The position numbers were made by a program, and so were the translations under genes. Below the pieces are notes generated by a model. That model made no database searches. It worked only from the letters and a program-made list of their open reading frames with translations, and was not told where the DNA came from. Positions 7,011-13,816 of a stretch of 18,872 bases of DNA are shown here, in pieces; the first letter of the stretch is position 1; each line of letters starts with the position of its first letter. Origin of the DNA: Oscillospiraceae bacterium (lineage in GTDB: Bacteria > Bacillota > Clostridia > Oscillospirales > CAG-272); NCBI GenBank assembly GCA_009779295.1, contig WREN01000007.1, positions 1 through 18,872 on the forward strand, written 5' to 3'.

Positions 7011-8163
7011 AAGATAAATACGCTTCGATTTTATTGATTAACGCCGTGTAGCGCGGGTCGTCGCGGAGTTTTTTTAAAAATATATCTTCTTCGTCTTTCA
7101 AATCCCGCAATAAATCTGCCATTTGAGTGAATGTGCCATAATCTTTTGAATATTCTGTTATTGTATTTACATACGGCGCGGTAAATTTTATCTCGCTTTT
7201 CTCGCGGAGTTCGGGAATATATATCTCAAACATTTTTGCATGATTATAAGCGTTTTCTAATGCCCTAAATGCCTCGTCAAATTTATTATGCCCTGCCAAG
7301 AATGATGCGTAACGCTGATATAATCGCTGTAAATCGATATTATAACCCCCGTAATTTCCATCGCTGAATATAAATTTATACAGATTTATCATGATATTAT
7401 ACGCTTCATCTGAAACATTGCCGTCGCGTATAAACCAAAGTAATGATAAGAAAGGTTCATGCAAGTTAAGAATCAGACTTAATACAAATTTTTGTTTATA
7501 GATTTCTTCATCCTTTCCGTCCAACGTAGTAAGTATTCTTTCTTTACTTTGATATATCTCGCCGCATTTCTCGGCAATTTCCAAAACTTTTTCTTTTTCT
7601 CCGATGTAACTGTATATTTGGCTCAGCAATACACGACATTCATTGCGGATTGAATCGTCAAGGGATGTTGCGAGAAGTTCTTCAAAAATCTTTACCGCCT
7701 CTTCCCACGTGCCGAATGATTTGTGTTTTTCGTAATCGTGTATAAAATACTTTCCGTCAATAACATCCGTATGGTAATATCCATGCCCGGAAATTTTTTG
7801 ATACAATGCTTCCGCAAGCCTGAAAAGCAGTTTTTCTTCCGCCGGAAACTCCGCGAGAGCCTGACGCATCATATCTATGAGCTCCTGTATTGGTTTAACT
7901 TCCATTCTATGGGCATCGCACTTGGTGCAGTATTCGTCGATTTTCCGGCGTTTTTCAGCCGTATCGTGGTCGAAAAGATAATCCGTTGTTACGTTGAAAA
8001 AGTTCGCGAGCGGCGAAATATTTTCAATGTCGGGATAACCGTTTTCGCTTTCCCATTTCGATATAGCTTGACTTGTAACGCCCAGCACTTCCGCAAGCCT
8101 TTCCTGCGTTATATCGTCGCGTTTGCGCAACGCTTTTATTTTTGCACCGATTTTTATATTCAT
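7003..8163 (-). CDS. XRE-family transcriptional regulator with a large helical (TPR-like) C-terminal region
   Basis: The start at 8163 follows GAGGTGA 6 bp upstream, giving 386 aa; an upstream in-frame start at 8181 is inside the promoter. Residues 5-60 form a Cro/CI-type helix-turn-helix: 'IGAKIKALRKRDDITQERL', 'LGVTSQAISKWESENGYPD', 'LANFFNVTTDYLF'. The remaining 320 residues are alpha-helical with repeated 30-40 residue hairpin-like units (for example 'WEEAVKIFEELL', 'ECRVLLSQIYSYIGEKEKVLEIAEKCGE', 'KFDEAFRALENAY'). This is consistent with a tetratricopeptide-like sensing or dimerisation domain. A Cys-x2-Cys ('CTKC') lies just after the DNA-binding domain. It probably binds its own promoter, where an 8-bp inverted repeat flanks the -10. 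The ligand or signal is not visible. The architecture is common in Clostridia as an uncharacterised regulator. Confidence 0.83.
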   Translation of the reverse strand: MNIKIGAKIKALRKRDDITQERLAEVLGVTSQAISKWESENGYPDIENISPLANFFNVTTDYLFDHDTAEKRRKIDEYCTKCDAHRMEVKPIQELIDMMRQALAEFPAEEKLLFRLAEALYQKISGHGYYHTDVIDGKYFIHDYEKHKSFGTWEEAVKIFEELLATSLDDSIRNECRVLLSQIYSYIGEKEKVLEIAEKCGEIYQSKERILTTLDGKDEEIYKQKFVLSLILNLHEPFLSLLWFIRDGNVSDEAYNIMINLYKFIFSDGNYGGYNIDLQRLYQRYASFLAGHNKFDEAFRALENAYNHAKMFEIYIPELREKSEIKFTAPYVNTITEYSKDYGTFTQMADLLRDLKDEEDIFLKKLRDDPRYTALINKIEAYLSSN

Positions 8164-8171
8164 AAAAATCA

Positions 8172-8199
8172 CCTCGAACATATTCTATCACGTTCGAGG
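8172..8199. promoter_or_regulatory. 8-bp inverted repeat around the -10 of the XRE gene (candidate autoregulatory operator)
   Basis: CCTCGAAC (8172-8179) and GTTCGAGG (8192-8199) are perfect reverse complements with a 12-bp spacer, so the arm centres are 20 bp apart, about two DNA turns. One arm falls in the -35/-10 spacer; the other overlaps the GAGGTGA ribosome site. In a transcript starting further upstream, the arms could also pair and hide that ribosome site. Confidence 0.6.
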
Positions 8200-8210
8200 C
8201 GAAAATACAA
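8182..8210 (-). promoter_or_regulatory. Promoter of the XRE regulator gene
   Basis: On the minus strand, TTGTAT (8210-8205), a 17-bp spacer, then TAGAAT (8187-8182), 18 bp before the ATG at 8163. The -35 is a partial match. The -10 is enclosed by the inverted repeat at 8172-8199. Confidence 0.6.
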
Positions 8211-8250
8211 TTACCAATTAGTTGTTTCAATAACAACCAATCGTTGGTTT

Positions 8251-8784
8251 TTATGAATTGTTTATAATTTTATACATTTGAAGAATCTCATTATATGTTT
8301 CGCTGAAAAATTCTCTTTCTAAGATTCCGCCGCAGGTTTTTATAACGCCTGCCGACGCAAGATTTGTTTTATCGCAGGAAATCATAACATCTAATAAACC
8401 GATTGTACGGCAAAACGCCAGCGTTTCGTGCAGCATTTGCGTACCGTAACCTTTTCTGCGTTCGGTTGGGCGAATACAATATCCGATATGCCCACCCTCT
8501 TTGCGCAGAAAATCATTTAACGCCAAGCGAATATTAATCATTCCCACAATCTTATCATCTTCTTCGCGAACGTAAAAATATGTGTAAGCGGGAACTCTGC
8601 CTTCGGGAATGTTTGCAATATTCAAATCTTTTATAACTTTCACGAGCCAATCCGAGTAGGTGCTTTCCTTCAAAAATCTGTCAAGACCGCCGGTTCCGTT
8701 TATTTGCGAATCGTAGTCGTAAAATTCCTTAATAAATTCGATTGCTTTTTGCTCGTATTCTATACACGGTAAAATGAATTTCAT
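8251..8784 (-). CDS. GNAT-family N-acetyltransferase
   Basis: 177 aa. The acetyl-CoA binding motif A is visible as 'GYCIRPTERRKGYGTQML' (residues 101-118), with the R-R-x-G-Y-G pyrophosphate loop. It is preceded by the strand-turn 'DDKIVGMINIRLALNDFLRKEGGHI' and followed by 'DVMISCDKTNLASAGVIKTCGGIL', typical of the C-terminal half of small GNAT enzymes. It should transfer an acetyl group from acetyl-CoA to an amine. The acceptor is unknown. The ATG overlaps the stop of the lactonase-like gene by one base (TAATG), so the two are co-translated. An 87-bp gap containing the XRE promoter follows. Confidence 0.88.
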   Translation of the reverse strand: MKFILPCIEYEQKAIEFIKEFYDYDSQINGTGGLDRFLKESTYSDWLVKVIKDLNIANIPEGRVPAYTYFYVREEDDKIVGMINIRLALNDFLRKEGGHIGYCIRPTERRKGYGTQMLHETLAFCRTIGLLDVMISCDKTNLASAGVIKTCGGILEREFFSETYNEILQMYKIINNS

Positions 8785-9737
8785 TATCTAAACACCACAC
8801 AAACCGGCGCGGGCAAACCGTCCATTCTATCCACTTGCGTTATCCTACCCGTCGCTTCATCGCGCTCGAAAATGGTAATATCGTCGCTGCGTTCGTTGGC
8901 ACAGTACAAGAATTTCCCATCCGACGTGAGATTGAAATCCCGCGGCCATTTACCGCCGCATTGAACGATATCGATTACTTTCATTTCGTTTGTACAGCAC
9001 GCGATCGAATTGTGCCCGCGGTTCGAAGCGTAAATAAATTTATCGTCGGGTGAAATGCGGATAGCCGCAGCCGTTCCGCCGTCGGTATAATCGGCGGGCA
9101 ATATCGAAACCGTATCAAGCGCATATAAAAAATCTTCGCTTAATTGTAACTTTGTCACCGAATTGCCCAACTCATTCACGCAATACGCGATATTTTTGCA
9201 ATGTGAAAACACGATATGCCTCGGACCGCTGCCTGCCGGTAATATCCCTTGACTGCGAAAATTTAATTCGCGGTCATAAATTCTAATCGCGTCAATTCCC
9301 AAATCGACAGCGCACAAATATTCTTTATCCGGCGTGAATATAACTTGATGGACATGCGCGCCTTGCTGTCTGTCTTTAATCGGACCGCTGCCTTTATGCT
9401 GGACGAACTTTACTCCGTCGCGTCCGTATTTGATTAAACTTCCGGTTGCGTAATTCGCGGCATAAACATCGTCACCGTCAACCGTAATATGACAGCCCGC
9501 CTCGCCTTGCGTGGAAACGATTTCGCTAAGTTGCCCAAAACTTCCGTCTGCGTTTATACCGCAGTAAGTCATACCGCTCTCTTTTGAGTCCGCGAAAGGG
9601 AACCGTGCAACTATGTACATTTTATTATTGTATAACTCCATATACATCGGGCATGATATTTTTATACTGTCAATTAATTCCGCGCCTTTATAATATCGTA
9701 TTTCATCCGCGCAGGCAACATAAAAATTATAACGCAT
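8784..9737 (-). CDS. Lactonase-family beta-propeller protein (6-phosphogluconolactonase-like)
   Basis: 317 aa, slightly short for the seven-bladed lactonase family (usually about 330-370), and without a signal peptide. Diagnostic segments: 'GCHITVDGDDVYAANYATGSL' near 81, 'HVHQVIFTPD' (128-137), 'DLGIDAIRIY' (145-154), 'GSGPRHIVF' (169-177), 'NELGNSV' (188-194) and a C-terminal 'FNLTSDGKFLYCANERSDDITIF'. These match the YbhE/Pgl type of cytosolic 6-phosphogluconolactonase, which hydrolyses a sugar lactone. Many family members have other or unknown substrates, so the reaction is tentative. The start is supported by AAGGAGA 7 bp upstream. It leads a two-gene unit with the acetyltransferase. I could not find a convincing promoter for it; the 87-bp gap to the divergent ECF gene has only weak minus-strand -10 candidates. 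Confidence 0.85.
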   Translation of the reverse strand: MRYNFYVACADEIRYYKGAELIDSIKISCPMYMELYNNKMYIVARFPFADSKESGMTYCGINADGSFGQLSEIVSTQGEAGCHITVDGDDVYAANYATGSLIKYGRDGVKFVQHKGSGPIKDRQQGAHVHQVIFTPDKEYLCAVDLGIDAIRIYDRELNFRSQGILPAGSGPRHIVFSHCKNIAYCVNELGNSVTKLQLSEDFLYALDTVSILPADYTDGGTAAAIRISPDDKFIYASNRGHNSIACCTNEMKVIDIVQCGGKWPRDFNLTSDGKFLYCANERSDDITIFERDEATGRITQVDRMDGLPAPVCVVFR

Positions 9738-9761
9738 TTTTTATTCTCCTTAAAATTTTTC

Positions 9762-9790
9762 TTGACAAAATTACTTAAATAGTGTATAAT
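9762..9790 (+). promoter_or_regulatory. Full-consensus promoter of the ECF S-component gene
   Basis: TTGACA (9762-9767), a 17-bp spacer, then TATAAT (9785-9790): both hexamers match consensus exactly. The expected start near 9797 leaves a leader of about 28 nt, too short for a riboswitch. Confidence 0.9.
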
Positions 9791-9824
9791 ACTTTAATAA
9801 TTTTTTTTGAAACAGGGGATTTTG

Positions 9825-10424
9825 ATGAAAGAAAACAGACAAAAAATTATATATATAGTACAGAATGCAATTTTTATCGCCATAGTTTTTATAATGGCGT
9901 TCACGCCGCTGGGTTATTTTAAAATCGGTTTGCTTGCTATCACACTTATTCCGATACCGGTTGTTATCGGCGCAATATTTTTGGGGCCGGTTTCGGGAAT
10001 TATATTAGGAACAACGTTTGGGATCACCATGGTATTAAAAGCGTTATTCGACGGCGATTTTTTATTCTTGGGTCTTTTGGCGGTCAATCCTTTTTTTGCT
10101 GTCGTATTATGCATCATCCCGCGCATACTTATGGGTTGGTTTGTTGGGTTAATTTATCGCGTAATTTCAAAAATCGATAAAACCAAAATTGTATCTTATA
10201 TAATAGCATCATTGTCAGGTCCGGTTATGAACACAATATTCTTCCTTTCGGCACTGGGAATATTTTTCGGTTCAAGCGATTTAATCGTAGAATTGAGAAA
10301 CGGCGCATCGGTTATAGCGTTTCTTGTAGCGGCGGCGGGTATCAACGCGGTTATTGAAGCCGTGGTTTGCACAATTGCGGGAACCGCTGTCAGCAAAACA
10401 TTAAATATATTTATAAAATCCTAA
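9825..10424 (+). CDS. ECF transporter S component
   Basis: Start at the ATG 9825, with AGGGGA 5 bp upstream, giving 199 aa; the in-frame TTG at 9807 lies before this site. The protein is almost wholly hydrophobic with about six membrane segments. The section 'LIPIPVVIGAIFLGPVSGIILGTTFGITM' is the hallmark of energy-coupling-factor S components, the membrane proteins that bind a vitamin or cofactor precursor and pair with the shared EcfA/A'/T module. The later 'VNPFFAVVLCIIPRILMGWFVGLIYR' fits the same family. Substrate cannot be assigned; similarity in feel to pantothenate- or folate-type S components is only an impression. No EcfA or EcfT is in the window, so it would use a module encoded elsewhere. 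Its last 4 bases overlap the end of the convergent gene. Confidence 0.87.
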   Translation: MKENRQKIIYIVQNAIFIAIVFIMAFTPLGYFKIGLLAITLIPIPVVIGAIFLGPVSGIILGTTFGITMVLKALFDGDFLFLGLLAVNPFFAVVLCIIPRILMGWFVGLIYRVISKIDKTKIVSYIIASLSGPVMNTIFFLSALGIFFGSSDLIVELRNGASVIAFLVAAAGINAVIEAVVCTIAGTAVSKTLNIFIKS

Positions 10425-11203
10425 TTATCATTATTATCCTTTTTCGAATTTTCAAGGAAAAATTTCGCTGCGACAACATACGCGGCAGTTCCGGTTTTCC
10501 CTTCGTATGTACCGAACTCAATCAACGCCGCGCCTTCCAATTTATTGAGCGAAGCGTTTATCGAAGCGTCCGCGGAGAATTTATCCGCAAACGCGTAAAA
10601 CAATTCCGCATCCGGGGATTCGTCAAGGTTTTCAACGGTTTTGGAATAGAGATAACAATAAACGCAATACGCGAAAAACGCCAGCCTGTCGCGGTGTTCC
10701 AATTTGATATACATCATATTGAAAAACGCTTTCTCGCCGATCCACGCTGAGAATTGCGCGCCTTTTCTGTCGGCGTAAATCGCCAGCGGAACAGGCGGAC
10801 TCTTTTCGTCGTCTTCGGTGACGCGGTTTATCATACAGCTTACATCCTCATGGCAGGCTCTGTCAGGAATAGTAATACCTAAATCAAGCGCGTATTCGAT
10901 CTGCTGTTCTGTGGGAGTTTTGAATTCGGTCATGGTAATTTCCAAAGAATGTTCTTTTATTCCGCTGCCCAATGCCTGCTGACGCGCGCCTTCGTTACTT
11001 GTTGAATTAATCTTTATCGTTACCTTTTTATCGTTTGAATCGAAACCGCTCACCAAATACAAGCCGTAATTCAAATAACCGTTCATGCCGCGGTTAAATA
11101 TGTTGGCGTTGATATATGGCAGGCTTGAATTTGATAAATTGTTATCATCTGAAATTTGTTTGCTGTCTTTTTTTTGTGATTTGAACATTTTGAATATTTT
11201 CAT
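10421..11203 (-). CDS. Unrecognised cytosolic protein with an 'EQQIEYALDLGI' helical motif
   Basis: The start at 11203 follows GGAGGA 7 bp upstream, giving 260 aa. There is no signal peptide or membrane segment. The N-terminus is Lys-rich, followed by an Asn/Ser-rich linker to about residue 30. Residues 45-82 ('YGLYLVSGFDSNDKKVTIKI...EGARQQALGSGI') look like a small alpha/beta unit seen in front of PATEKQxxYAxxLGI-type motifs in many Bacillota proteins. Residues 96-127 ('TPTEQQIEYALDLGITIP', then 'HEDVSCMI') are that motif, often found in phage-like or HIRAN-type proteins. The C-terminal 120 residues are helical, with no known catalytic pattern. It is a single gene with its own promoter (11232-11260). 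I do not recognise a function. Confidence 0.7.
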   Translation of the reverse strand: MKIFKMFKSQKKDSKQISDDNNLSNSSLPYINANIFNRGMNGYLNYGLYLVSGFDSNDKKVTIKINSTSNEGARQQALGSGIKEHSLEITMTEFKTPTEQQIEYALDLGITIPDRACHEDVSCMINRVTEDDEKSPPVPLAIYADRKGAQFSAWIGEKAFFNMMYIKLEHRDRLAFFAYCVYCYLYSKTVENLDESPDAELFYAFADKFSADASINASLNKLEGAALIEFGTYEGKTGTAAYVVAAKFFLENSKKDNNDN

Positions 11204-11231
11204 TTTTGTTTCCTCCGATAAAATATATTTA

Positions 11232-11260
11232 ATTCTACCACAAACTGAAAACAAATGCAA
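11232..11260 (-). promoter_or_regulatory. Promoter of the unrecognised 260-aa protein gene
   Basis: On the minus strand, TTGCAT (11260-11255), a 17-bp spacer, then TAGAAT (11237-11232) preceded by TGG (extended -10), 28 bp upstream of the ATG at 11203. Confidence 0.72.
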
Positions 11261-11293
11261 TAGTCGTAAATTAAAAAAATTAACAAATTTATG

Positions 11294-11322
11294 TTGAAAA
11301 ACACACTAAATATGTATACAAT
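11294..11322 (+). promoter_or_regulatory. Promoter of the desulfurase operon
   Basis: TTGAAA (11294-11299), a 17-bp spacer, then TACAAT (11317-11322), 35 bp before the ATG at 11358. An inverted repeat (11323-11343) starts directly after the -10. Confidence 0.75.
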
Positions 11323-11343
11323 TATGTTATTAAGGTTAACATA
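11323..11343. promoter_or_regulatory. 7-bp inverted repeat over the transcript start of the desulfurase operon (candidate operator)
   Basis: TATGTTA (11323-11329) and TAACATA (11337-11343) are perfect reverse complements with a 7-bp spacer. They lie between the -10 and the ribosome site AAGGGG, where a repressor would block initiation. No match to a known IscR-type site is claimed. Confidence 0.45.
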
Positions 11344-11357
11344 TAAGGGGTAATGAT

Positions 11358-12524
11358 ATGATGGATAAATTTGTATATGCGGACAATGCCGCGACAACCT
11401 CGGTATCGCCGTTGGTGCTTGAGGCAATGATGCCGTTTTTTAATGAAATGTACGGTAATCCGTCAAGCCTTTATTCAATCGGCAGGGAAGCTTCCGAAGC
11501 TATCAGTAAAGCACGTGAGAAAATCGCCGCGCTGCTTGGATGTAAAGCGCGGGAGATATACTTTACCGCTTCGGGGTCGGAAGCGGATAACTGGGCAATA
11601 AAGGGTGCAGCGCACGCAAATATAAAAAAGGGAAAACATATCATTACAACCAACTTCGAACACCATGCCGTTTCCAACACGATGAAATCCCTCGAAAAAG
11701 AGGGATATGAAGTAACATATCTTAAGGTCAGCAGCGAAGGTTTGCTCAGTTCGGCAGATGTAGAAGCGGCAATCCGTAACGATACGATATTGATTTGTGC
11801 GATGTACGCTAATAACGAAATCGGAACAATTCTGCCGATAAAAGAAATCGCGGCGGCTGCGAAGAAACACGGAGTGATTTGTTTCACCGACGCCGTACAA
11901 GCCGTTGGAAGCATACCGATTAACATCGCGGATTTAGGCGTGGACATGCTGGCGTTTTCGGGACATAAAATCCATGCGCCGAAAGGGATTGGGGCATTAT
12001 ATATAAAAAGCGGCACGCGGGTGCAGAATTTAATCGACGGCGGCGGTCAGGAGAGCGGGCGGCGCGGCGGTACAGAAAATACCGCTTACATCGTCGGACT
12101 TGCCAAGGCGTTGGAATTAGCTGCAGAAAGACTACCCGATATGGAGAGGATAAAAAATCTCCGCAACCGTTTGATCGAAGGCATTAAAAAAATCCCTTAC
12201 GCGACGATTAACGGCAGTCTTGATAAACGTTTGCCTGGCAATGTCAACGTTACGTTCGATTATATCGAAGGGGAAAGTTTATTGCTTTGGCTTGATATGA
12301 ACGGAATTTGTGCTTCAACCGGTTCGGCTTGTTCGTCGAGTTCGCTTGAACCGTCGCATGTCATATTGGCGCTCGGCGTAGATTCGGAAAAGGCGCACGG
12401 CTCGATACGTTTCACGCTCGGGCACGACAATACTGAAGCGGACGTTGATTATATATTGGAAAAACTCGGACCGATCGTTGAAAAATTACGCGCGATGAGT
12501 CCGCTGTATGAAAGGATTATGTAG
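11358..12524 (+). CDS. Cysteine desulfurase, NifS/IscS family
   Basis: 388 aa. It removes sulfur from L-cysteine using pyridoxal phosphate and passes it on as a persulfide. Visible landmarks: 'YADNAATT' (N-terminal substrate loop), 'SGSEADNWA' (cofactor phosphate binding), 'EHHAV' with the stacking His near 102, 'FTDAVQAVG' with Asp178, 'SGHKIHAPKG' with the cofactor Lys204, and 'STGSACSSSSLEPSHV' with the catalytic Cys325. It begins an operon that continues with an IscU-type scaffold and MnmA, so its sulfur probably serves both Fe-S clusters and tRNA thiolation. AAGGGG lies 7 bp before the ATG. The last residues (SPLYE then RIM) look altered. The 16 bases encoding SPLYE and its flank recur at 13330-13345, where the frame would read SPLYEKIGG-stop directly before iscU. 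This indicates that the native 3' end was displaced by an insertion. Confidence 0.95.
   Translation: MMDKFVYADNAATTSVSPLVLEAMMPFFNEMYGNPSSLYSIGREASEAISKAREKIAALLGCKAREIYFTASGSEADNWAIKGAAHANIKKGKHIITTNFEHHAVSNTMKSLEKEGYEVTYLKVSSEGLLSSADVEAAIRNDTILICAMYANNEIGTILPIKEIAAAAKKHGVICFTDAVQAVGSIPINIADLGVDMLAFSGHKIHAPKGIGALYIKSGTRVQNLIDGGGQESGRRGGTENTAYIVGLAKALELAAERLPDMERIKNLRNRLIEGIKKIPYATINGSLDKRLPGNVNVTFDYIEGESLLLWLDMNGICASTGSACSSSSLEPSHVILALGVDSEKAHGSIRFTLGHDNTEADVDYILEKLGPIVEKLRAMSPLYERIM
12498..12513 (+). repeat. 16-bp direct repeat, copy 1 (3' end of desulfurase gene)
   Basis: AGTCCGCTGTATGAAA, identical to 13330-13345, 832 bp downstream. This copy encodes S-P-L-Y-E of the desulfurase. Flanking bases differ (G before and G after here; C before and A after in copy 2). 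The two copies bracket the nucleotidyltransferase gene. Confidence 0.9.
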
Positions 12525-12581
12525 GTAACGCAGTCCGTATTGTTATAACGAAAAAATCATTTTTAACGGGAGAAATAATTT

Positions 12582-13292
12582 ATGAAATGCTATTGCTATG
12601 AGGCTGATTCTAAGTTAATTTTTTGCGTTGAAGACGTAGAGAACGCACAGCTTGAAGACGTTATCCAACACATGGCGTGGAAAAAATCCGATGACAAATT
12701 TTTAATGTCATATTCACAAAACGCATTTTCAAATCAACGCGAAAAAGAACTTATCAGTGACAACTTTAGCCGCTTTGGACAAGCGATTTTTGAATCATCG
12801 TTATCGGGTTTTGAGTGGGAAAAGCCTTTGGAAATGTTAGCGGAAAAACTCAATGAAAATGCAATCGAATGGTATATAGTCGGCAGCGTAGGTGATGCTT
12901 TACGCGGTGTAGGTGTAAAACCATTCGATATGGATATAGTCATTCACACAAGGGATTATTATAAGGCAAAAGATATATGTTATCTTAATTTTCCCGATTC
13001 GGTTATTGCGCCGTTTACGGAAAATGAAGATGTATGTCCTTTGAAATACTTTGGGCGACTGTTTTTAGCTGGGGCTATGATTGATGTAGCAGCAGATGAA
13101 ATATGGAACTTAGAAAATCGTAAACAAGGATTCGGTAGATTCACAAGTCCTATTTCCCAATACGAAAAGGCTTTATGGAAAGGCTACGATATATATTTGG
13201 AATCATTACAGCTTCGGTATGAAATCGAAATTGCACGAAATAGGAAAGATAGAATCAAGGCACTTGATGAATATATAAATCGTGTGCAATAA
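12582..13292 (+). CDS. Nucleotidyltransferase-fold protein inserted between desulfurase and iscU genes
   Basis: 236 aa. The centre has a polymerase-beta-type nucleotidyltransferase signature: 'WYIVGSVGDALRG' (Gly101-Ser102), 'FDMDIVIH' with Asp116 and Asp118, and a third acid, Asp168, in 'GAMIDVAAD'. This fold moves a nucleotide onto a small molecule, protein or RNA, as in aminoglycoside nucleotidyltransferases or CCA-adding enzymes. The acceptor here is unknown. The first 80 residues form an unassigned domain with CYCYE near the start. No HEPN partner or antitoxin gene is adjacent. GGGAGA lies 8 bp before the ATG. Base composition is unlike its neighbours: my counts give 19/60 and 21/60 G+C at 12661-12720 and 13201-13260, against 32/60 at 13381-13440 in iscU. 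With the flanking 16-bp direct repeat, this marks it as a recent acquisition. Confidence 0.82.
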   Translation: MKCYCYEADSKLIFCVEDVENAQLEDVIQHMAWKKSDDKFLMSYSQNAFSNQREKELISDNFSRFGQAIFESSLSGFEWEKPLEMLAEKLNENAIEWYIVGSVGDALRGVGVKPFDMDIVIHTRDYYKAKDICYLNFPDSVIAPFTENEDVCPLKYFGRLFLAGAMIDVAADEIWNLENRKQGFGRFTSPISQYEKALWKGYDIYLESLQLRYEIEIARNRKDRIKALDEYINRVQ

Positions 13293-13329
13293 GCGATTTC
13301 ACAATTGTACACTATACTACGCCCCTTGC

Positions 13330-13345
13330 AGTCCGCTGTATGAAA
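13330..13345 (+). repeat. 16-bp direct repeat, copy 2 (before iscU)
   Basis: Identical to 12498-12513. Read in the desulfurase frame it continues to AAA ATC GGA GGT TAG, ending 4 bp before the iscU ATG and placing GGAGG as the iscU ribosome site. It looks like the stranded original 3' end of the desulfurase gene. Confidence 0.9.
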
Positions 13346-13363
13346 AAATCGGAGGTTAGATAA

Positions 13364-13816
13364 ATGGTATATACAAAACAGGTTATGGAACACTTTACCA
13401 ATCCGCAGAACGTCGGCGAAATCGAAGACGCCGACGGTATCGGCGAGGTCGGCAACGCCAAGTGCGGCGATATAATGAAGATGTATCTTAAAATCGAAAA
13501 CAATATAATCACGGATATAAAATTCAAAACGTTCGGCTGCGGAGCGGCGATCGCAACATCGTCTGTCGCGACCGAAATGATTAAAGGCCGAACGATCGAC
13601 GAAGCGTTGAAACTTACCAACAAAGAAGTTATCGACGAACTCGGCGGATTGCCGCCGGCGAAGATACATTGTTCGGTTTTAGCGGAAGAAGCCGTGAAGA
13701 GCGCGATAGCCGATTACTACAGACGCAACGGTATCGAAAGCGATTTGCTTATTGGGTGTGACGGCTGCTGCGAAGGCTGCGACCACAACGATAAAGAGCT
13801 GCACCGACCGTTATGA
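13364..13816 (+). CDS. iscU: IscU/NifU-type iron-sulfur cluster scaffold with an extra Cys-rich tail
   Basis: 150 aa. The scaffold on which Fe-S clusters are built from desulfurase sulfur. The three cluster ligands are present: Cys34 in 'NAKCGD', Cys59 in 'FGCGAAIA' and Cys103 in 'IHCSVLAEEA'; 'GGLPPAKIHC' matches the family. After the usual end of the domain there is a short tail, 'LIGCDGCCEGCDHND', with Cys132, Cys135, Cys136 and Cys139 (C-x2-C-C-x2-C). This is not part of the classic IscU core and could bind an additional metal or be redox active. GGAGG at 13351-13355 is 8 bp before the ATG. The stop overlaps the mnmA start by 4 bases (ATGA), giving translational coupling. Confidence 0.92.
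   Translation: MVYTKQVMEHFTNPQNVGEIEDADGIGEVGNAKCGDIMKMYLKIENNIITDIKFKTFGCGAAIATSSVATEMIKGRTIDEALKLTNKEVIDELGGLPPAKIHCSVLAEEAVKSAIADYYRRNGIESDLLIGCDGCCEGCDHNDKELHRPL

Noticed and set aside
8235..8249. Hairpin AACCAA-TCG-TTGGTT as a terminator for the acetyltransferase gene
   Set aside because: On the strand of that gene the stem is not followed by a T run. The T run lies on the plus side, where no gene ends. It may be part of a regulatory site, but support is weak.
9791..9824. Riboswitch in front of the ECF S-component gene
   Set aside because: The predicted leader is only about 28 nt, with no room for a structured aptamer.
12530..12537. GCAGTCCG, also at 13328-13335, as an additional insertion-end repeat
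   Set aside because: The same 8-mer also occurs at 3302-3309 in an unrelated place, so it is probably chance; only the 16-mer is informative.
12514..13329. Insertion sequence or integron cassette around the nucleotidyltransferase gene
   Set aside because: No transposase or integrase, no terminal inverted repeats at the interval ends, and no attC-like fold were seen; only the direct repeat is supported.
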